Shown here: one piece after another, positions 36,401 through 46,624 of the stretch
Numbering within the stretch: position 1 is the first letter of the stretch
Layout of the letters: every line of letters starts with the position of its first letter
DNA from: Beroe forskalii
Taxonomy: Eukaryota; Ctenophora; Nuda; Beroida; Beroidae
Direction of reading: 5' to 3'
NCBI GenBank assembly: GCA_011033025.1
Contig: WFMF01000056.1
Span: 62,001 to 126,000 of the forward strand
DNA length: 64,000 bases
Notes under the pieces: model-generated
What the model saw: only the letters and a program-made list of their open reading frames with translations
What the model was told of the DNA's origin: nothing
Databases searched by the model: none
Program-made: the position numbers and the translations under genes

Positions 36401-36978
36401 GTCGGAGTGACAACCAAACCCGGGGCTACGCCAGGATTAACATCTCCGAGGGGCCTTACACCTTCAGCTCCCACGGTGAGTTTAACAAGCGGAAGATAAA
36501 GAAGGTATTCCAAAAACTTTACCTATAACTGTGTGGTTTTCGGCCTGGGCACCTATTATTTTAGAGAGTGGAACATTCGTGGGGTGCCTAACTACCCCGG
36601 AATATAATTGCTGAGGGTGACATCTTACCCCCTCTAGTCTCCGTGTTGGCTGACACCATGACGTCTTCAAAAACTTAAAACCCAACTGGGGCAGCACCAG
36701 AAGCACCCATTATCTTGAAACTTATAGTACACGGAGCGTGGAGGCGACACTCCATGTACTGAAAGTTTCAAGTTGATAGGTGCTTTCGACACCGCCCCAG
36801 GGAAGTTCTAAAAATTCAATTCTGTGAATTAGTCGGCCGAGTTTAAACCTCCTTTTTACCCCCCCCCCCTTTTTGTGATCCTGGTTTGATTTTGTGGGTC
36901 CTTGCAGGTGACTCCATCTTGTCCCCGACTCTCGGGCGGGTGATACTGCTCTTGATACTCTCACATATTGTGAGATGA
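24288..36978 (+). CDS. ZP-domain membrane protein gene, 3' part (gene-level entry)
   Basis: Exons at 24288-24413, 25376-25459, 25550-25589, 25705-25834, 26072-26160, [lost exon, only its 3' end seen in the 46-bp array], 32460-32577, 34086-34191, 36340-36475 and 36908-36978. All phases agree except one base at the end of 32460-32577. The product has a Ser/Thr/Pro-rich stalk, ZP-N (MCGEKINIRISY, CLSPDHSC, NPKKCGTRRE, IYVRS, IECPP), ZP-C (TVYVQLES, VETCYATPS, NGC, RFSFSRMKFA, VYIHCSVMLC) and a hydrophobic C-terminus (LGRVILLLILSHIVR). ZP domains polymerise extracellular coats and matrices; cleavage and partner specificity cannot be judged here. No N-terminal exon or signal peptide is seen. Confidence 0.88.
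24600..24685. repeat. 20-bp repeat, three to four copies, followed by telomere-like sequence
   Basis: GAAACCACCCGAACCCATCT repeats from about 24600. At 24690-24730 follows CTAACCCAG then TTAGGGTTATGGTTAGGG and further TTAGGG units, a short head-to-head interstitial telomere-like run inside the intron. Confidence 0.75.
25376..25459 (+). CDS. ZP gene exon: start of ZP-N
   Basis: Acceptor actatccttgcag, donor GCGCAAG|GTATGC. It reads (V)SVMCGEKINIRISYSPET then NFVPTFTAQ. The Cys-Gly followed by alternating hydrophobic residues is the usual start of a ZP-N module. Phase 1 at both ends fits its neighbours. Confidence 0.75.
25460..25549. repeat. Incipient duplication of exon end plus donor
   Basis: CCTTTACTGCGCAAGGTATG occurs at 25445-25464 and again from 25473 (28-bp offset), and the similar CTTTTACTGCACAAGGTATG ends the next exon at 25574-25593. 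Confidence 0.8.
25550..25589 (+). CDS. ZP gene exon: 40-bp ZP-N segment
   Basis: Acceptor ctctgttttccag, donor CACAAG|GTATGA. Joined G|AC it reads DFESRVRAHFYCT with AG left over, which completes Arg with the next exon (AG|A TGC CTG). The precise phase match on both sides is the main support. Confidence 0.65.
25705..25834 (+). CDS. ZP gene exon: ZP-N core with CGT motif
   Basis: It reads CLSPDHSCKADGSPPVLSLE, YNPKKCGTRREKVKDAKYAF and KNR. The spacing of Cys residues and the CGTRRE motif are typical of ZP-N. The acceptor (catttgaag|A) is weak, but an in-frame stop just upstream forces it; the stronger ttttag at 25671-25675 gives no open frame. Donor AGG|GTTAGT. Confidence 0.8.
26072..26160 (+). 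CDS. ZP gene exon: end of ZP-N
   Basis: Acceptor acaacccctcag, donor GTGGTCAG|GTAATG. It reads IYVRSADLSYSEIAAIECPP then SRRRWNTVV, the usual last strands of ZP-N ending in a Cys-Pro motif. Its final bases and donor form the unit of the following array. Confidence 0.85.
26153..29345 (+). repeat. 38-bp tandem array carrying the donor of the preceding ZP exon
   Basis: Unit GTGGTCAG (exon end) then GTAATGTTTCTAATGTTGTA and AGCTCTCTTG, about 84 copies, very uniform up to about 27650 and more rearranged after. Every unit holds CAG|GTAATG and a second GTAAGC. It starts exactly at the exon/intron boundary at 26160/26161. Confidence 0.97.
29352..32425 (+). repeat. 46-bp tandem array carrying a ZP exon 3' end and donor
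   Basis: Unit ATTGACCTCAAGGATAACAAG then GTGAGATTAACGTACTGCTG and AGATC, about 67 copies. The exon part encodes IDLKDNK, which joins in phase to TVYVQLES of the next exon, so it is the 3' end of a ZP-C exon whose body is absent. The last copy is followed by a 49-nt intron to the acceptor at 32459. ATC before the unit is preceded by CTGCTGAG, so each unit is also flanked by a possible acceptor. Confidence 0.95.
32460..32577 (+). CDS. ZP gene exon: ZP-C segment TVYVQLES...YYLLK
   Basis: Acceptor cctctcatcccag. It reads TVYVQLESKVKHGSFVVETC then YATPSEDSSYNDPYYLLK, a textbook ZP-C stretch (VYVQ, D/ETC.A.PS, then NGC). At its end this copy has four A residues (CTCAAAACGG|GTATG), whereas most array copies have five (CTCAAAAACGG|GTACG). 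Only the five-A version encodes the canonical LLKNGC and keeps frame with the next exon. It is therefore either a one-base assembly error or a sign that a later donor copy is used. Confidence 0.9.
32578..33716 (+). repeat. 39-bp tandem array carrying the ZP exon end and donor
   Basis: Unit CCCCTACTACCTGCTCAAAA then ACGG|GTACGTTCTTGAATA, about 28 copies. The first several (to about 32970) are irregular, later copies uniform; CCTGCTC alternates with CCCCCTC. The unit equals the last 24 bases of the exon plus 15 bases of intron. An open frame through it (TPTTPSKTGTFLN) is a by-product of the unit length. Confidence 0.95.
34086..34191 (+). CDS. ZP gene exon: ZP-C segment CRLDDS...FSDK
   Basis: Acceptor ttactattccag, donor GATAAG|GTGAAT. 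It reads (G)CRLDDSLNFDEFKPG then GRARFSFSRMKFADNHFSDK. ZP-C normally has NGC followed by a variable loop and a RFSF..F.F motif, as here. It begins with a single G completing Gly with the GG of the previous donor copy. Confidence 0.9.
34230..36330 (+). repeat. 28-bp tandem array with acceptor-like units
   Basis: Unit CCTTGTTACCATGACACCCC CACTGCAG, about 75 copies, filling the intron between 34191 and 36340. Each unit ends in a C-rich tract plus CTGCAG. The last copy grades into the acceptor CATGACACCCCCTCTCAG used by the next exon. Later copies vary (TTGTT to TGGTT). Confidence 0.95.
36340..36475 (+). CDS. ZP gene exon: ZP-C end, VYIHCSVMLC
   Basis: Acceptor caccccctctcag, donor TCCCACG|GTGAGT. 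It reads VYIHCSVMLCNQQDPECRIT, CRSDNQTRGYARINISEGPY and TFSSH. VYIHC.V.LC and the following Cys-rich stretch are highly typical of ZP-C. Potential N-glycosylation sites are NQT and NIS. Confidence 0.92.
36908..36978 (+). CDS. ZP gene, last coding exon: hydrophobic C-terminus
   Basis: Acceptor tgtgggtccttgcag. Joined G|GT it reads GDSILSPTLGRVILLLILSH then IVR and TGA. The hydrophobic tail after the ZP module fits a C-terminal membrane segment or GPI signal, which ZP precursors normally have. The exon is short and the assignment rests on phase, acceptor and expected topology. Confidence 0.65.
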
Positions 36979-36979
36979 T

Positions 36980-38400
36980 GAGGACGGTGTGTACATGTGT
37001 ATACTGGGTACTGCTGTACAATGTACAATGTACATCCTTTTGAAGGAGAGAATTCCAACGCGTTACCATGGCAACTTATATCAAATGATGACACTACGAC
37101 TACTACGAGAATATAAAGATAAATGGCAGTGAACTTGTATAACGTCCCCTCAAGATGTATCTTGATCTCAACAACTTATACAACCTGTGTATATAGTATA
37201 CTAAGTTATACAACCTGTGGTTCCCATCAATATGCAAGAAATGCTACACAATTCACCAACTTGTGTATAACCTATACGTGGGAGATTGTTGCAAATGGAT
37301 ATTTTGAACTGATCAGAAGGAGAAAACTCGCATATCTTAGATATAACGATAATTATCACAATGTGATCTGTTTTCACAACTTACATCCCAAAACTTTATT
37401 GTAAATAATAATTTGTGTTACTTGTAAATACATAGTTTGTTGCTATCATGTTGAGTTTGATATGATTGTTGGATGCATTTGAATATGGTATTGATATTTC
37501 GCGCACACAACATAACCTTCAATACTTTAATATATCTGCTTTTTCACCAAAGTTATTTTCAATTTTCTTATATTCATTGTCACATATCTCATTTGATGTT
37601 TAACATTTTGCATTTTGTATTCCATATACCGGTTAGCTAAAAGTTTTCCATGCTGATTTGACTGAATAAACAGAAAAAATAATCGGGGTTCTTCGATATT
37701 TGCATACGAAGGATTGATAAAGACGCGCATTCTACAGCGCTGTTTACTTTTCACAGAATTTCTCTCCAAAGTACACTATTTTAACGTGTTTTTATCGAAC
37801 GATCCATGTACAGACAAATATGGGTGTGAAAACTGATTTCAGAAAATTACCGTCGTGAATTTTTCTGCAACGTTGGTAAACTGAAATCTGCAACATTCTC
37901 AAATTCTATCTTATTTTGTGAAGCCTTATCGATTTCATTGGGAGCACACCGACAGTTACAATTTATTATTGATAAAAAGGATACTTGATTGATTTTGTTT
38001 AATTTTCATTCGAGTGCTTCTTGATAACGAATTATTTTAAATTAGTAAATTATACGAAAGATTTTGTTAAGTTATTTATTTAAAATATTTATACAATTTA
38101 TATTCTATGATGTACGTCCTTTTATTGTTAAATTTTGGTAAAATTTTGGCATTATCTATTCGTAACTCTGATTTAGATTAAATTCTATATAAATGAAATT
38201 AGAAATGATGTACATATAATATTCTTAAACAAGGAGCAGTATAAAACATGAAAAGTAAAATGACGAAACATTACATAAATTTGTTTCTAATTGGTTGTTA
38301 AGTCTGTCTATTTTAAGCCTTGATTTAAGTCTGGCTAGAGACTAGAGATAGGGTTCATGAGTCTATAGCTCTGTAGCTATAACATATCATCCGACTTAAT
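36980..38400. other. Intergenic region between convergent ZP and RIIa genes
   Basis: AT-rich, no coding signal that I can defend. AATAAA occurs at about 37665. It should hold both 3' UTRs. Confidence 0.45.
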
Positions 38401-38573
38401 TTGAGCTTGAAGTAGTTTCTTCCACGTGCATGTGATCTTTGTCTCTCTGGAATCGCCATCCAAAGTCCTTCCATCCCTCCAATTCCTTTGTAATCCACCC
38501 CATCATCCCTACCAGTTCCACTCCATCGCAGGACTTTACCCCTCTGTTCCATATAATCCAGGAAGCATTGTGG

Positions 38574-41500
38574 CTACTCCTCCTTGGCTGCTGCCTCCAT
38601 CTCGCTCCTCTTCTTGATGAGCCTGTCTATCTCGCTCTCTCCCCCCGTCTCCCGCAGAGTCAGCTCCCTCTTCAGGTACATAGCAACCACCTTCAGCACC
38701 TCAGCTTCACTGGGCTGCTGCCGGAGGACTTCCTTAGAGACAGCGTTCAGGATAACGTCCAGACCTGTGGATAAACATGTGGATAGCATGTGGATAGCAT
38801 GTGGATAACATGTAGATAACATGTGGATAGCATGTGGATAACATGTGGATAACATGTGGATAACATGTGGATAACATGTGGATAACATGTGGATAACATG
38901 TAGATAACATGTGGATAACATGTGGATAACATGTGGATAACATGTGGATAACATGTGGATAACATGTGGATAGCATGTGGATAACATGTGGATAACATGT
39001 GGATAACATGTGGATAACATGTAGATAACATGTGATAACATGATAACATGTGATAACATGTGGATAACATGTGGATAACATGTGGATAACATGTAGATAA
39101 CATGTGGATAACATGTGGATAGCATGTAGATAACATGTGGATAACATGTGGATAACATGTGGATAGCATGTGGATAACATGTGGATAACATGTGGATAAC
39201 ATGATGATAACATGTGGATAACATGTGGATAACATGTGGATAACATGTGGATAACATGTAGATAACATGTAGATAACATGTGGATAGCATGTGGATAACA
39301 TGTGGATAGCATGTGGATAACATGTAGATAACATGTGGATAGCATGTGGATAACATGTGGATAACATGTGGATGTGGATAACATGTGGATAGCATGTGGA
39401 TAACATGTGGATAACATGTGGATAACATGTGGATAATATGTGGATAACATGTGGATAACATGTGATAACATGTGGATAACATGTAGATAACATGTGGATA
39501 ACATGTGGATAACATGTGGATAACATGTGGATAACATGTGGATAACATGTGGATAACATGTGGATAACATGTGGATAACATGTGGATAACATGTAGATAA
39601 CATGTGGATAGCATGTGGATAACATGTGGATAACATGTAGATAACATGTGGATAACATGTGGATAACATGTGGATAACATGTGGATAACATGTGGATAAC
39701 ATGTGGATAACATGTGGATAGCATGTAGATAACATGTGGATAACATGTGGATAACATGTGGATAACATGTGGATAACATGTGGATAACATGTGGATAACA
39801 TGTGGATAACATGTGGATAACATGTGGATAACATGTGGATAACATGTGGATAACATGTGGATAACATGTAGATAACATGTGGATAACATGTGGATAACAT
39901 GTGGATAACATGTGGATAACATGTGGATAACATGTGGATAACATGTGGATAACATGTGGATAACATGTGGATAACATGTGGATAACATGTGGATAGTAAC
40001 ATAACATGTGGAACATGTGATAACATGTGGATAACATGTGGATAACATGTGGATAACATGTAGATAACATGTAGATAACATGTGGATAACATGTGGATAA
40101 CATGTGGATAACATGTGGATATGTGTGGATGTGGATAACATGTGGATAACATGTGGATAACATGTGGATAACATAACATGTGGATAACATGTGGATAACA
40201 TGTGGATAACATGGATAACATGTGGATAACATGTGGATAACATGTGGATAACATGTGGATAACATGTGGATAACATGTGGATAAACATGTGGATAACATG
40301 TGATAACATGTGGATAGCATGTGGATAACATGTGGATAACATGTGGATAACATGTGGATAACATGTGGATAACATGTGGATAACATGTGGATAACATGTG
40401 GATAACATGTGGATAACATGTTGATAACATGTGGATAACATGTGGATAACATGTGGATAACATGTGGATAACATGTGGATAACATGTGGATAACATGTGG
40501 ATAACATGATAACATGTGGATAACATGTGGATAACATGTGAGATATAAACATGTGGATAACATGTAACATGATAACATGTGGATAACATAACATGGATAA
40601 CATGTGATAACATGTGGATAACATGTGGATAACATGTGGATAACATGTGGATAACATGTGGATAACATGTGATAACATGTGGATAACATGTGGATATATG
40701 TAGATAACATGTGGATAACATGTGGATAAACATGGGATAACATGTGGATAACATGTGGATAACATGTGGATAACATGTGGATAACATGTGGATAACATGT
40801 GGATAGCATGTGGATAACATGTGGATAACATGTGGATAACATGTGGATAACATGTGGATAACATGTGGATAGCATGTGGATAACATGTGGATAACATGTG
40901 GATAACATGTGGATAGCATGTGGATAACATGTGGATAACATGTGGATAACATGTGGATAACATGTGGATAACATGTAGATAACATGTGGATAACATGTAG
41001 ATAACATGTGGATAACATGTAGATAACATGTGGATAACATGTGGATAACATGTGGATAACATGTGGATAACATGTGGATAACATAACATGTGGATAACAT
41101 AACATGTGGATAACATGTGGATAACATGTGATAACATGTGTGTGGATAACATGTGGATAACATGTGGATAACATGTGGATAGCATGTGGATAACATGTGA
41201 TAACATGTGGATAACATGTGGATAAATATGTGGATAACATGTGATAACATGTGGATAACATGTGGATAACATAATAACATGTAGATAACATGTGGATAAC
41301 ATGTGGATAACATGTGGATAACATGTGGATAAATATGATAACATGTGGATAACATGTGGATAACATGTGATAACATGTGGATAACATGTGGATAACATGT
41401 GGATAACATGTGGATAACATGTGGATAACATGTGGATAACATGTGGATAGCATGTGGATAACATGTGGATAACATGTGGATAACATGTGGATAACATGTG

Positions 41501-42784
41501 GATAACATGTGGATAACATGTGGATAACATGTGGATAACATGTGGATAACATGTGGATAACATGTGGATAACATGTGGATAGCATGTGGATAACATGTGG
41601 ATAACATGTGGATAACATGTGGATAACATATGGATAACATGTGGATAACATGTGGATAACATGTTGATAACATGTGGATAACATGTAGATAACATGTGGA
41701 TAACATGTGGATAACATGTGGATAACATGTGGATAACATGTGGATAACATGTGGATAACATGTGGATAACATGTGGATAACATGTGGATAACATGTGGAT
41801 AGCATGTGGATAGCATGTGGATAACATGTTGATAACATGTAGATAACATGTGGATAACATGTGGATAACATGTGGATAACATGTAGATAACATGTGGATA
41901 ACATGTAGATAACATGTAGATAACATGTAGATAGCATGTGGATAACATGTGGATAACATGTGGATAACATGTGGATAACATGTGGATAGCATGTGGATAG
42001 CATGTGGATAACATGTGGATAACATGTGGATAACATGTGGATAGCATGTGGATAACATGTGGATAACATGTGGATAACATGTGGATAGCATGTGGATAAC
42101 ATGTGGATAACATGTGGATAACATGTGGATAACATGTGGATAACATGTGGATAACATGTGGATAACATGTGGATAACATGTGGATAACATGTGGATAACA
42201 TGTGGATAACATGTGGATAACATGTGGATAACATGTGGATAACATGTGGATAGCATGTGGATAACATGTGGATAACATGTGGATAGCATGTGGATAACAT
42301 GTGGATAACATGTGGATAACATGTGGATAGCATGTGGATAACATGTGGATAGCATGTAAATGATTTGTGGATAGCACGTGGTTAACATCGGAGTCCTGGG
42401 TCAGGGTCTTTTAAGTGGATATAATTTTTAGCATTGTTGAGAAAAATTTGATTGTGTTTACTGACAGAAACGGAAATTCAGAATTCAGATCCAAACCGAT
42501 ATCCTCCAAGGCCAAAGAAGCCGAGCAAAATCTTTGATCGATAGTCACAAAGCATATTTTCAGATACTCCAGGAGTATTCTATTTTATGCCTTCGATGAT
42601 ATCTATTACTTTATTTTAATTGCGGAGGCTATTCCAATTTGGATATTTGTGGAGAGAATAAATTGAGACGTGGTGGGTATCCACTTCAAAATGAAATGAA
42701 ATACTCGTGACGATTTCAAAATCTCTGGAGAAAATCCTCACCTTTTGGAATGGAGACTTGGAAGTAAGCCTTTTCGGGCAGCAT
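38574..42784 (-). CDS. RIIa-like docking/dimerisation domain protein, two exons, 77 residues
   Basis: Exon 1 is 42742-42784, starting at ATG and reading MLPEKAYFQVSIPK with donor CAAAAG|GTGAGG. Exon 2 is 38574-38764, after acceptor TTTATCCACAG, reading (G)LDVILNAVSKEVLRQQPSEA, EVLKVVAMYLKRELTLRE, a GGESEIDRLIKKRSEMEAA helix and stop. The phase (G|GT) is exact. IPKGL...L...KEVLRQQP....V...Y.K.EL matches the RIIa fold family (PKA regulatory subunit, SPA17, ropporin, RIIAD1: IP.GL..LL...REILREQP). These proteins dock amphipathic helices of AKAP-like proteins, often in sperm flagella and cilia. The C-terminal part is a charged helix. The family is likely; the precise orthologue is not claimed. 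The intron is almost wholly the 11-bp array. Confidence 0.72.
38765..42360 (-). repeat. 11-bp tandem array abutting the RIIa-gene acceptor
   Basis: Minus-strand unit CACATGTTATC, about 325 copies with scattered variants (GATAGC, TAGATA on the plus strand) and deletions. It ends exactly in the acceptor: unit TTATCCACATG versus TTTATCCACAG at 38765-38775. The unit has no stop in any minus-strand frame, so three frames of about 1200 codons appear, one running into exon 2. These are not proteins. Confidence 0.97.
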
Positions 42785-43198
42785 GTTTCTACTCAAATTT
42801 AAAATTATTGAGGAAGCTTTTGTCTGACGTTGTCAGACAAGGAAACTAATAACTATGGATTCAGAATTTGTAAATTCAACTGTAGTGGAGTACACTTGAC
42901 TAAATTGACCAATTTACTAATCTTTAAAACAAGCAGCTGTATCCGAACAACAAAGAGAGAAAAGGCTTCAGAATTACAAATATATAAGATCTTATATCAT
43001 GAAATCAAAGCAGAGCACACAAAGCGGCACGTTTACAGATCAGTGGACACCATGAGTCAGCTGAAGCAGCAAGTGGCAAGCATCTGTAAAAACTGTAGTC
43101 GTGCACACAGCACGTCTATTATAGTACACAGATTAAATGTAGCATGCAAGTAGTATACCTCTCATATAGTGGTCATGAGTTGCTACCGGAGGCGCAGG

Positions 43199-43212
43199 GT
43201 TGCCATAGCAAC
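43199..43212. promoter_or_regulatory. RFX X-box upstream of the RIIa-like gene
   Basis: GTTGCCATAGCAAC is a perfect match to the RFX consensus GTNRCC(0-3N)RGYAAC. It lies 415 bp upstream of the RIIa-like start codon. A weaker half-related GTTGCTATGGGTGACAAC follows at about 43222. RFX factors drive ciliary genes in animals, which fits the predicted product. Confidence 0.6.
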
Positions 43213-43598
43213 CTCACAACGGTTGCTATGGGTGACAACGATCAGACCTTTCTACTTAGAGGGTTGAGTAACTTGATCTAAGGGAGTCCATTGAACTTGA
43301 GCTGCAAGTCTTTAGGATGTTTTGAACAGCAAGATGTTCAAGATGGGAACTGTGAAATCCTTGATTCGTCTTGAATTTCATCGAATATATAATATAGTTG
43401 TCCTATATGAGTACAGGGTTGTCATTGACCAACTGTAACTAAGGTAGGTCTATAAAAAATAAGTAATTAATTAAGTAAGTAATTCGTTGAAATTTTCAAC
43501 TCTCCTCCTTAAATGTGAATAATAATTTGGCCCACTACAGACCTTTAATAATCGCTTAACCGTTATTTGAAACATGATCTACTCAATACTCATGCCTT

Positions 43599-44400
43599 TT
43601 CGGACATAATTATCACGGACGTTAATTTCACAGACCTTAAATTTCAGAGACCTTAAATTTATATTCACGCTTATTAAATCAAATTTAGAGCAAAAATTCG
43701 AAATTTTCGGCTCGATTATTTCCATTTTTCCTCGATTTGAATTTTTTAAAGTTGAAGATTTTTCAATCGTAAATTAATGATAAATTTCCATATCGCAGTT
43801 AGTGTTACCACGCATGAAAAATAAGTATAATTTCCTGAAGAATTTTATTATATGTGTCTCTAAAGAGATGAACTATGAAGTGAGAAAATTGGCGTCTGTA
43901 TCCTAGAAATTTTAAGACTAGGAAATACAGTGGACTTAAATTTCACGGACATAAGTAAAAAGTATCACGGACATTAGTATCACGGACATAATTTTCATGG
44001 ACGCTGAGGTGCTCAGCGTGACTCAGTGACTGTAATATCCGTGATAATTACCTTATCGGACATAATTATCACGGACATTACAGTCACGCTGAGCACCTTT
44101 CCGTGAAAATTTTGTCCGTGATTCTGATGTCCGTATTTTCAGGTCCGTGAAAATCAAGTCCAGCAAAATTCCTGACTTCATCTCCTTAAAGTTAAAAAGC
44201 AATTGAACGCACAAATGATAAAAATATTGACATAGAAACGTATTCAAATCGAGGAAGAAAATGCGAAAAATCTAGCCGAAAATTTCGAATGTAAGGCGAA
44301 GGGGTCAGACAACGTCTGACAAGAAATTTGAAATGGCATAATCAAGCGTGAATATTCATTAGTACGTGAAACTAAAGTCCAAAGGTCTAAAGACAAAGTC
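43599..44400. mobile_element. Large imperfect hairpin (foldback) element
   Basis: Long inverted arms: 43697-43745 (CGAAATTTTCGGCTCGATTA...CTCGATTTGAA) pairs with 44242-44289, and the centre 44005-44050 (AGGTGCTCAGCGTGAC...) pairs with 44063-44098. Multiple ATCACGGACATTA-type subrepeats sit in both arms. A TCAGACAACGTCTGACAA hairpin piece is inserted in the right arm near 44300. Non-coding. Confidence 0.75.
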
Positions 44401-44439
44401 CGTTAAACTTAAATTGATAATAAGGCGCATGCATACAAC

Positions 44440-44900
44440 AGCGGTCGATCGAATGGAATTGGTCGATCAATCAAGTTGAAGTTCATTTGATCGACCGACG
44501 AACGTTACGGGCGCCTTATGTCCAATAACAGATAAGGTATGTCCCGGTCCGTAAAGGTTAGCAATTTTCTGTAGAACGTTAATCGACGGGCGATGTCCGT
44601 CCCTTTCTTCTGACTTGTTGTTGGACAAAGTGACGTCCAAATGTGGAACGTTTCGCCGCGCGCGCGAGGGTAGGGTAACATCCTACGAAACGTTAATAAT
44701 TGATGGTTTGGAATTGCAGTTGCACAAGGGATCGTTCACATATTACGTTAAAAAAATCAATTTTTGGCCATTTTCAACCCCTCCCTCAAACGTAATCAAA
44801 TTCAAAGCCCAACCTCGACGGGTGCAAAGTGACGTCCAAATGTGGAACGTTGCGCCGCGCGCGCGAGGGTAGGGTAACATCCTACGAAGCCCTCAAGCCC
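44440..44900. repeat. Inverted GATCGACC segment and a 65-bp direct repeat pair
   Basis: GGTCGATC / GATCGACC inverted motifs occur at 44443-44500. The segment AAAGTGACGTCCAAATGTGG through AACATCCTACGA occurs at about 44625-44688 and again at 44825-44887, and inverted at 13664-13730. A short open frame here is not supported. Confidence 0.65.
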
Positions 44901-45202
44901 AACCCCCCTCTCTAGAGGAGAATATTACGTAATCATGGCTTAACCCCCCCCCACCTTTTTGAGTAGAAAATGAAGAAATTGGACAGTGCAAATACTTTAA
45001 AATTGATTATGTTCAATTTTGGAAAAAATTATGAACATATTGTAAGTTTTAAAAAATGGTGCTGAAAATCAAAAATGGTGCTTTTGAGTTGGTTTTTCTG
45101 AAGGCGAAGGGGTCAGACAACGTCTGACAAGGTTCCCCTAACCAGGGGTGTCGTAACCAGGGGTGCGCGTAACCAGGGTCCAGGTTAGGGCAAGGACGTG
45201 GG

Positions 45203-46624
45203 TACGGTGTACCAGAAGGATAAGTTATTGTACCTTTTTAAAAAAATAGAAATAACTTATCCTTCTGGGACACGTGTATCCCCCCAAAGGATAAGTTATT
45301 TTTTATTTTTAAAAGAAAAAAATAACTTATCCTTCTGGTACACGAGGGTGTCCCAAAAGGATAAGTTATTTTTATTTTTGAAAAGAAAAATAACTTATCC
45401 TTCTGGTATACACGAGTGTGTCCCAGAAGGATAAGTTATTTTCTATTTTTGAAAAGAAAAATAACTTATCCTTCTGGTACGAGTGTGTCCCAGAAGGATA
45501 AGTTATTTTCTATTTTTGAAAAGAAAAAATAACTTATCCTTATGGTACACGAGGTGTCCCAGAAGGATAAGTTATTTTTATTTTTTGAAAAGAAAAATAA
45601 CTTATCCTTCTGGGACACGAGTGTGTCCCAGAAGGATAAGTTATTTTATTTTACAATGTAGGTGTGTATGATATGCACACATCTTTCCTGGGGAAGCATG
45701 AAGCTGCACTGCGCAGGTGAGTCTGGCAGAAGTGTCATACCCGGTGGCAAATTGTCAGGCGTTGCCTGACCCCGGACCCTTGCTAAACATGTATATCCCT
45801 GCCTGGATCGAGCGGCGCGTACACCCTGCACCCATGCGGGCTTAGGAACAGGACTCTGCAAGTTGTGGCGCTAGGGGGTCAGTTCCTAAGCCCACATAGG
45901 TGTGTGTACGCGCCGAGCGCTTCCCTAAGGAAGCACGCCGCGTGAGCCAGACAGGGATATACGTGTTCAGTAAGGGGGTCAGGCAACACCTGCCTGACAA
46001 GTGTGCCACCAGGTATGACACTTCTGCCAGACTCGCCTGCGCAGTGCAGCTTCATGCTTCCCCAAGGAAAGATGTACGCATACACACACCTACATTGTAA
46101 AATAAAAATAACTTATCCTTCTGGGACACACTCGTGTCCCAGAAGGATAAGTTATTTTTCTTTTTCAAAAATAAAAATAACTTATCCTTCTGGGACACAC
46201 TCGTGTACCAGAAGGATAAGTTATTTTTTCTTTTTCAAAAATAGAAAATAATTTATCCTTCTGGGACACACTCGTGTCCCAGAAGGATAAGTTATTTTTC
46301 TTTTTCAAAAATAAAAATAACTTATCCTTCTGGGACACACTCGTGTACCAGAAGGATAAGTTATTTTTTCTTTTTCAAAATAGAAAATAACTTATCCTTT
46401 TTGGGACACACTCGTGTACCAGAAGGATAGTTATTTTTTCTTTTCAAAAATAAAAAATAACTTATCCTTTTGGGACACCCTCGTGTACCAGAAGGATAAG
46501 TTATTTTTTCTTTTTAAAAAATAAAAAATAACTTATCCTTTTGGGACACACTCGTGTCCCAGAAGGATAAGTTATTTCTATTTTTAAAAAAAGGTACAAT
46601 AACTTATCCTTCTGGTACACCGTA
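45203..46624. mobile_element. Foldback element, 1.42 kb, with 5-bp target site duplication
   Basis: The ends are perfect inverted repeats (TACGGTGTACCAGAAGGATA.../...TATCCTTCTGGTACACCGTA). GTGGG flanks both sides (45198-45202 and 46625-46629). Each arm has six to seven copies of a unit made of two palindromes, GGGACACACTCGTGTCCC and AAGGATAAGTTATTTTT... with its inverse, then a unique part of about 220 bp mirrored around about 45880. The inner part includes TTGCTAAACATGTATATCCC, shared with the GC-rich palindromic repeats. No transposase is seen; it is non-autonomous. Confidence 0.85.

Noticed and set aside
38765-42360. Hundreds of TTATCCACA sequences matching the bacterial DnaA box
   Set aside because: They arise from the 11-bp intron repeat in an animal gene; there is no bacterial context, so no replication origin is called.
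38574-42388. Three overlapping minus-strand open frames of about 1200-1270 codons (HMLSTCYPHVI repeats)
   Set aside because: They are the three readings of an 11-bp stop-free satellite; only the last 62 codons of one belong to a real exon after a splice acceptor.
42830-43153. 107-codon plus-strand open frame
   Set aside because: It starts inside the TCTGACGTTGTCAGA hairpin repeat, shows no domain and overlaps the presumed promoter of the minus-strand RIIa gene.
45198-46251. Open frames within the foldback element (ISYFLFLK repeats)
   Set aside because: They read the palindromic arm units; they are mirrored on both strands and have no protein features.
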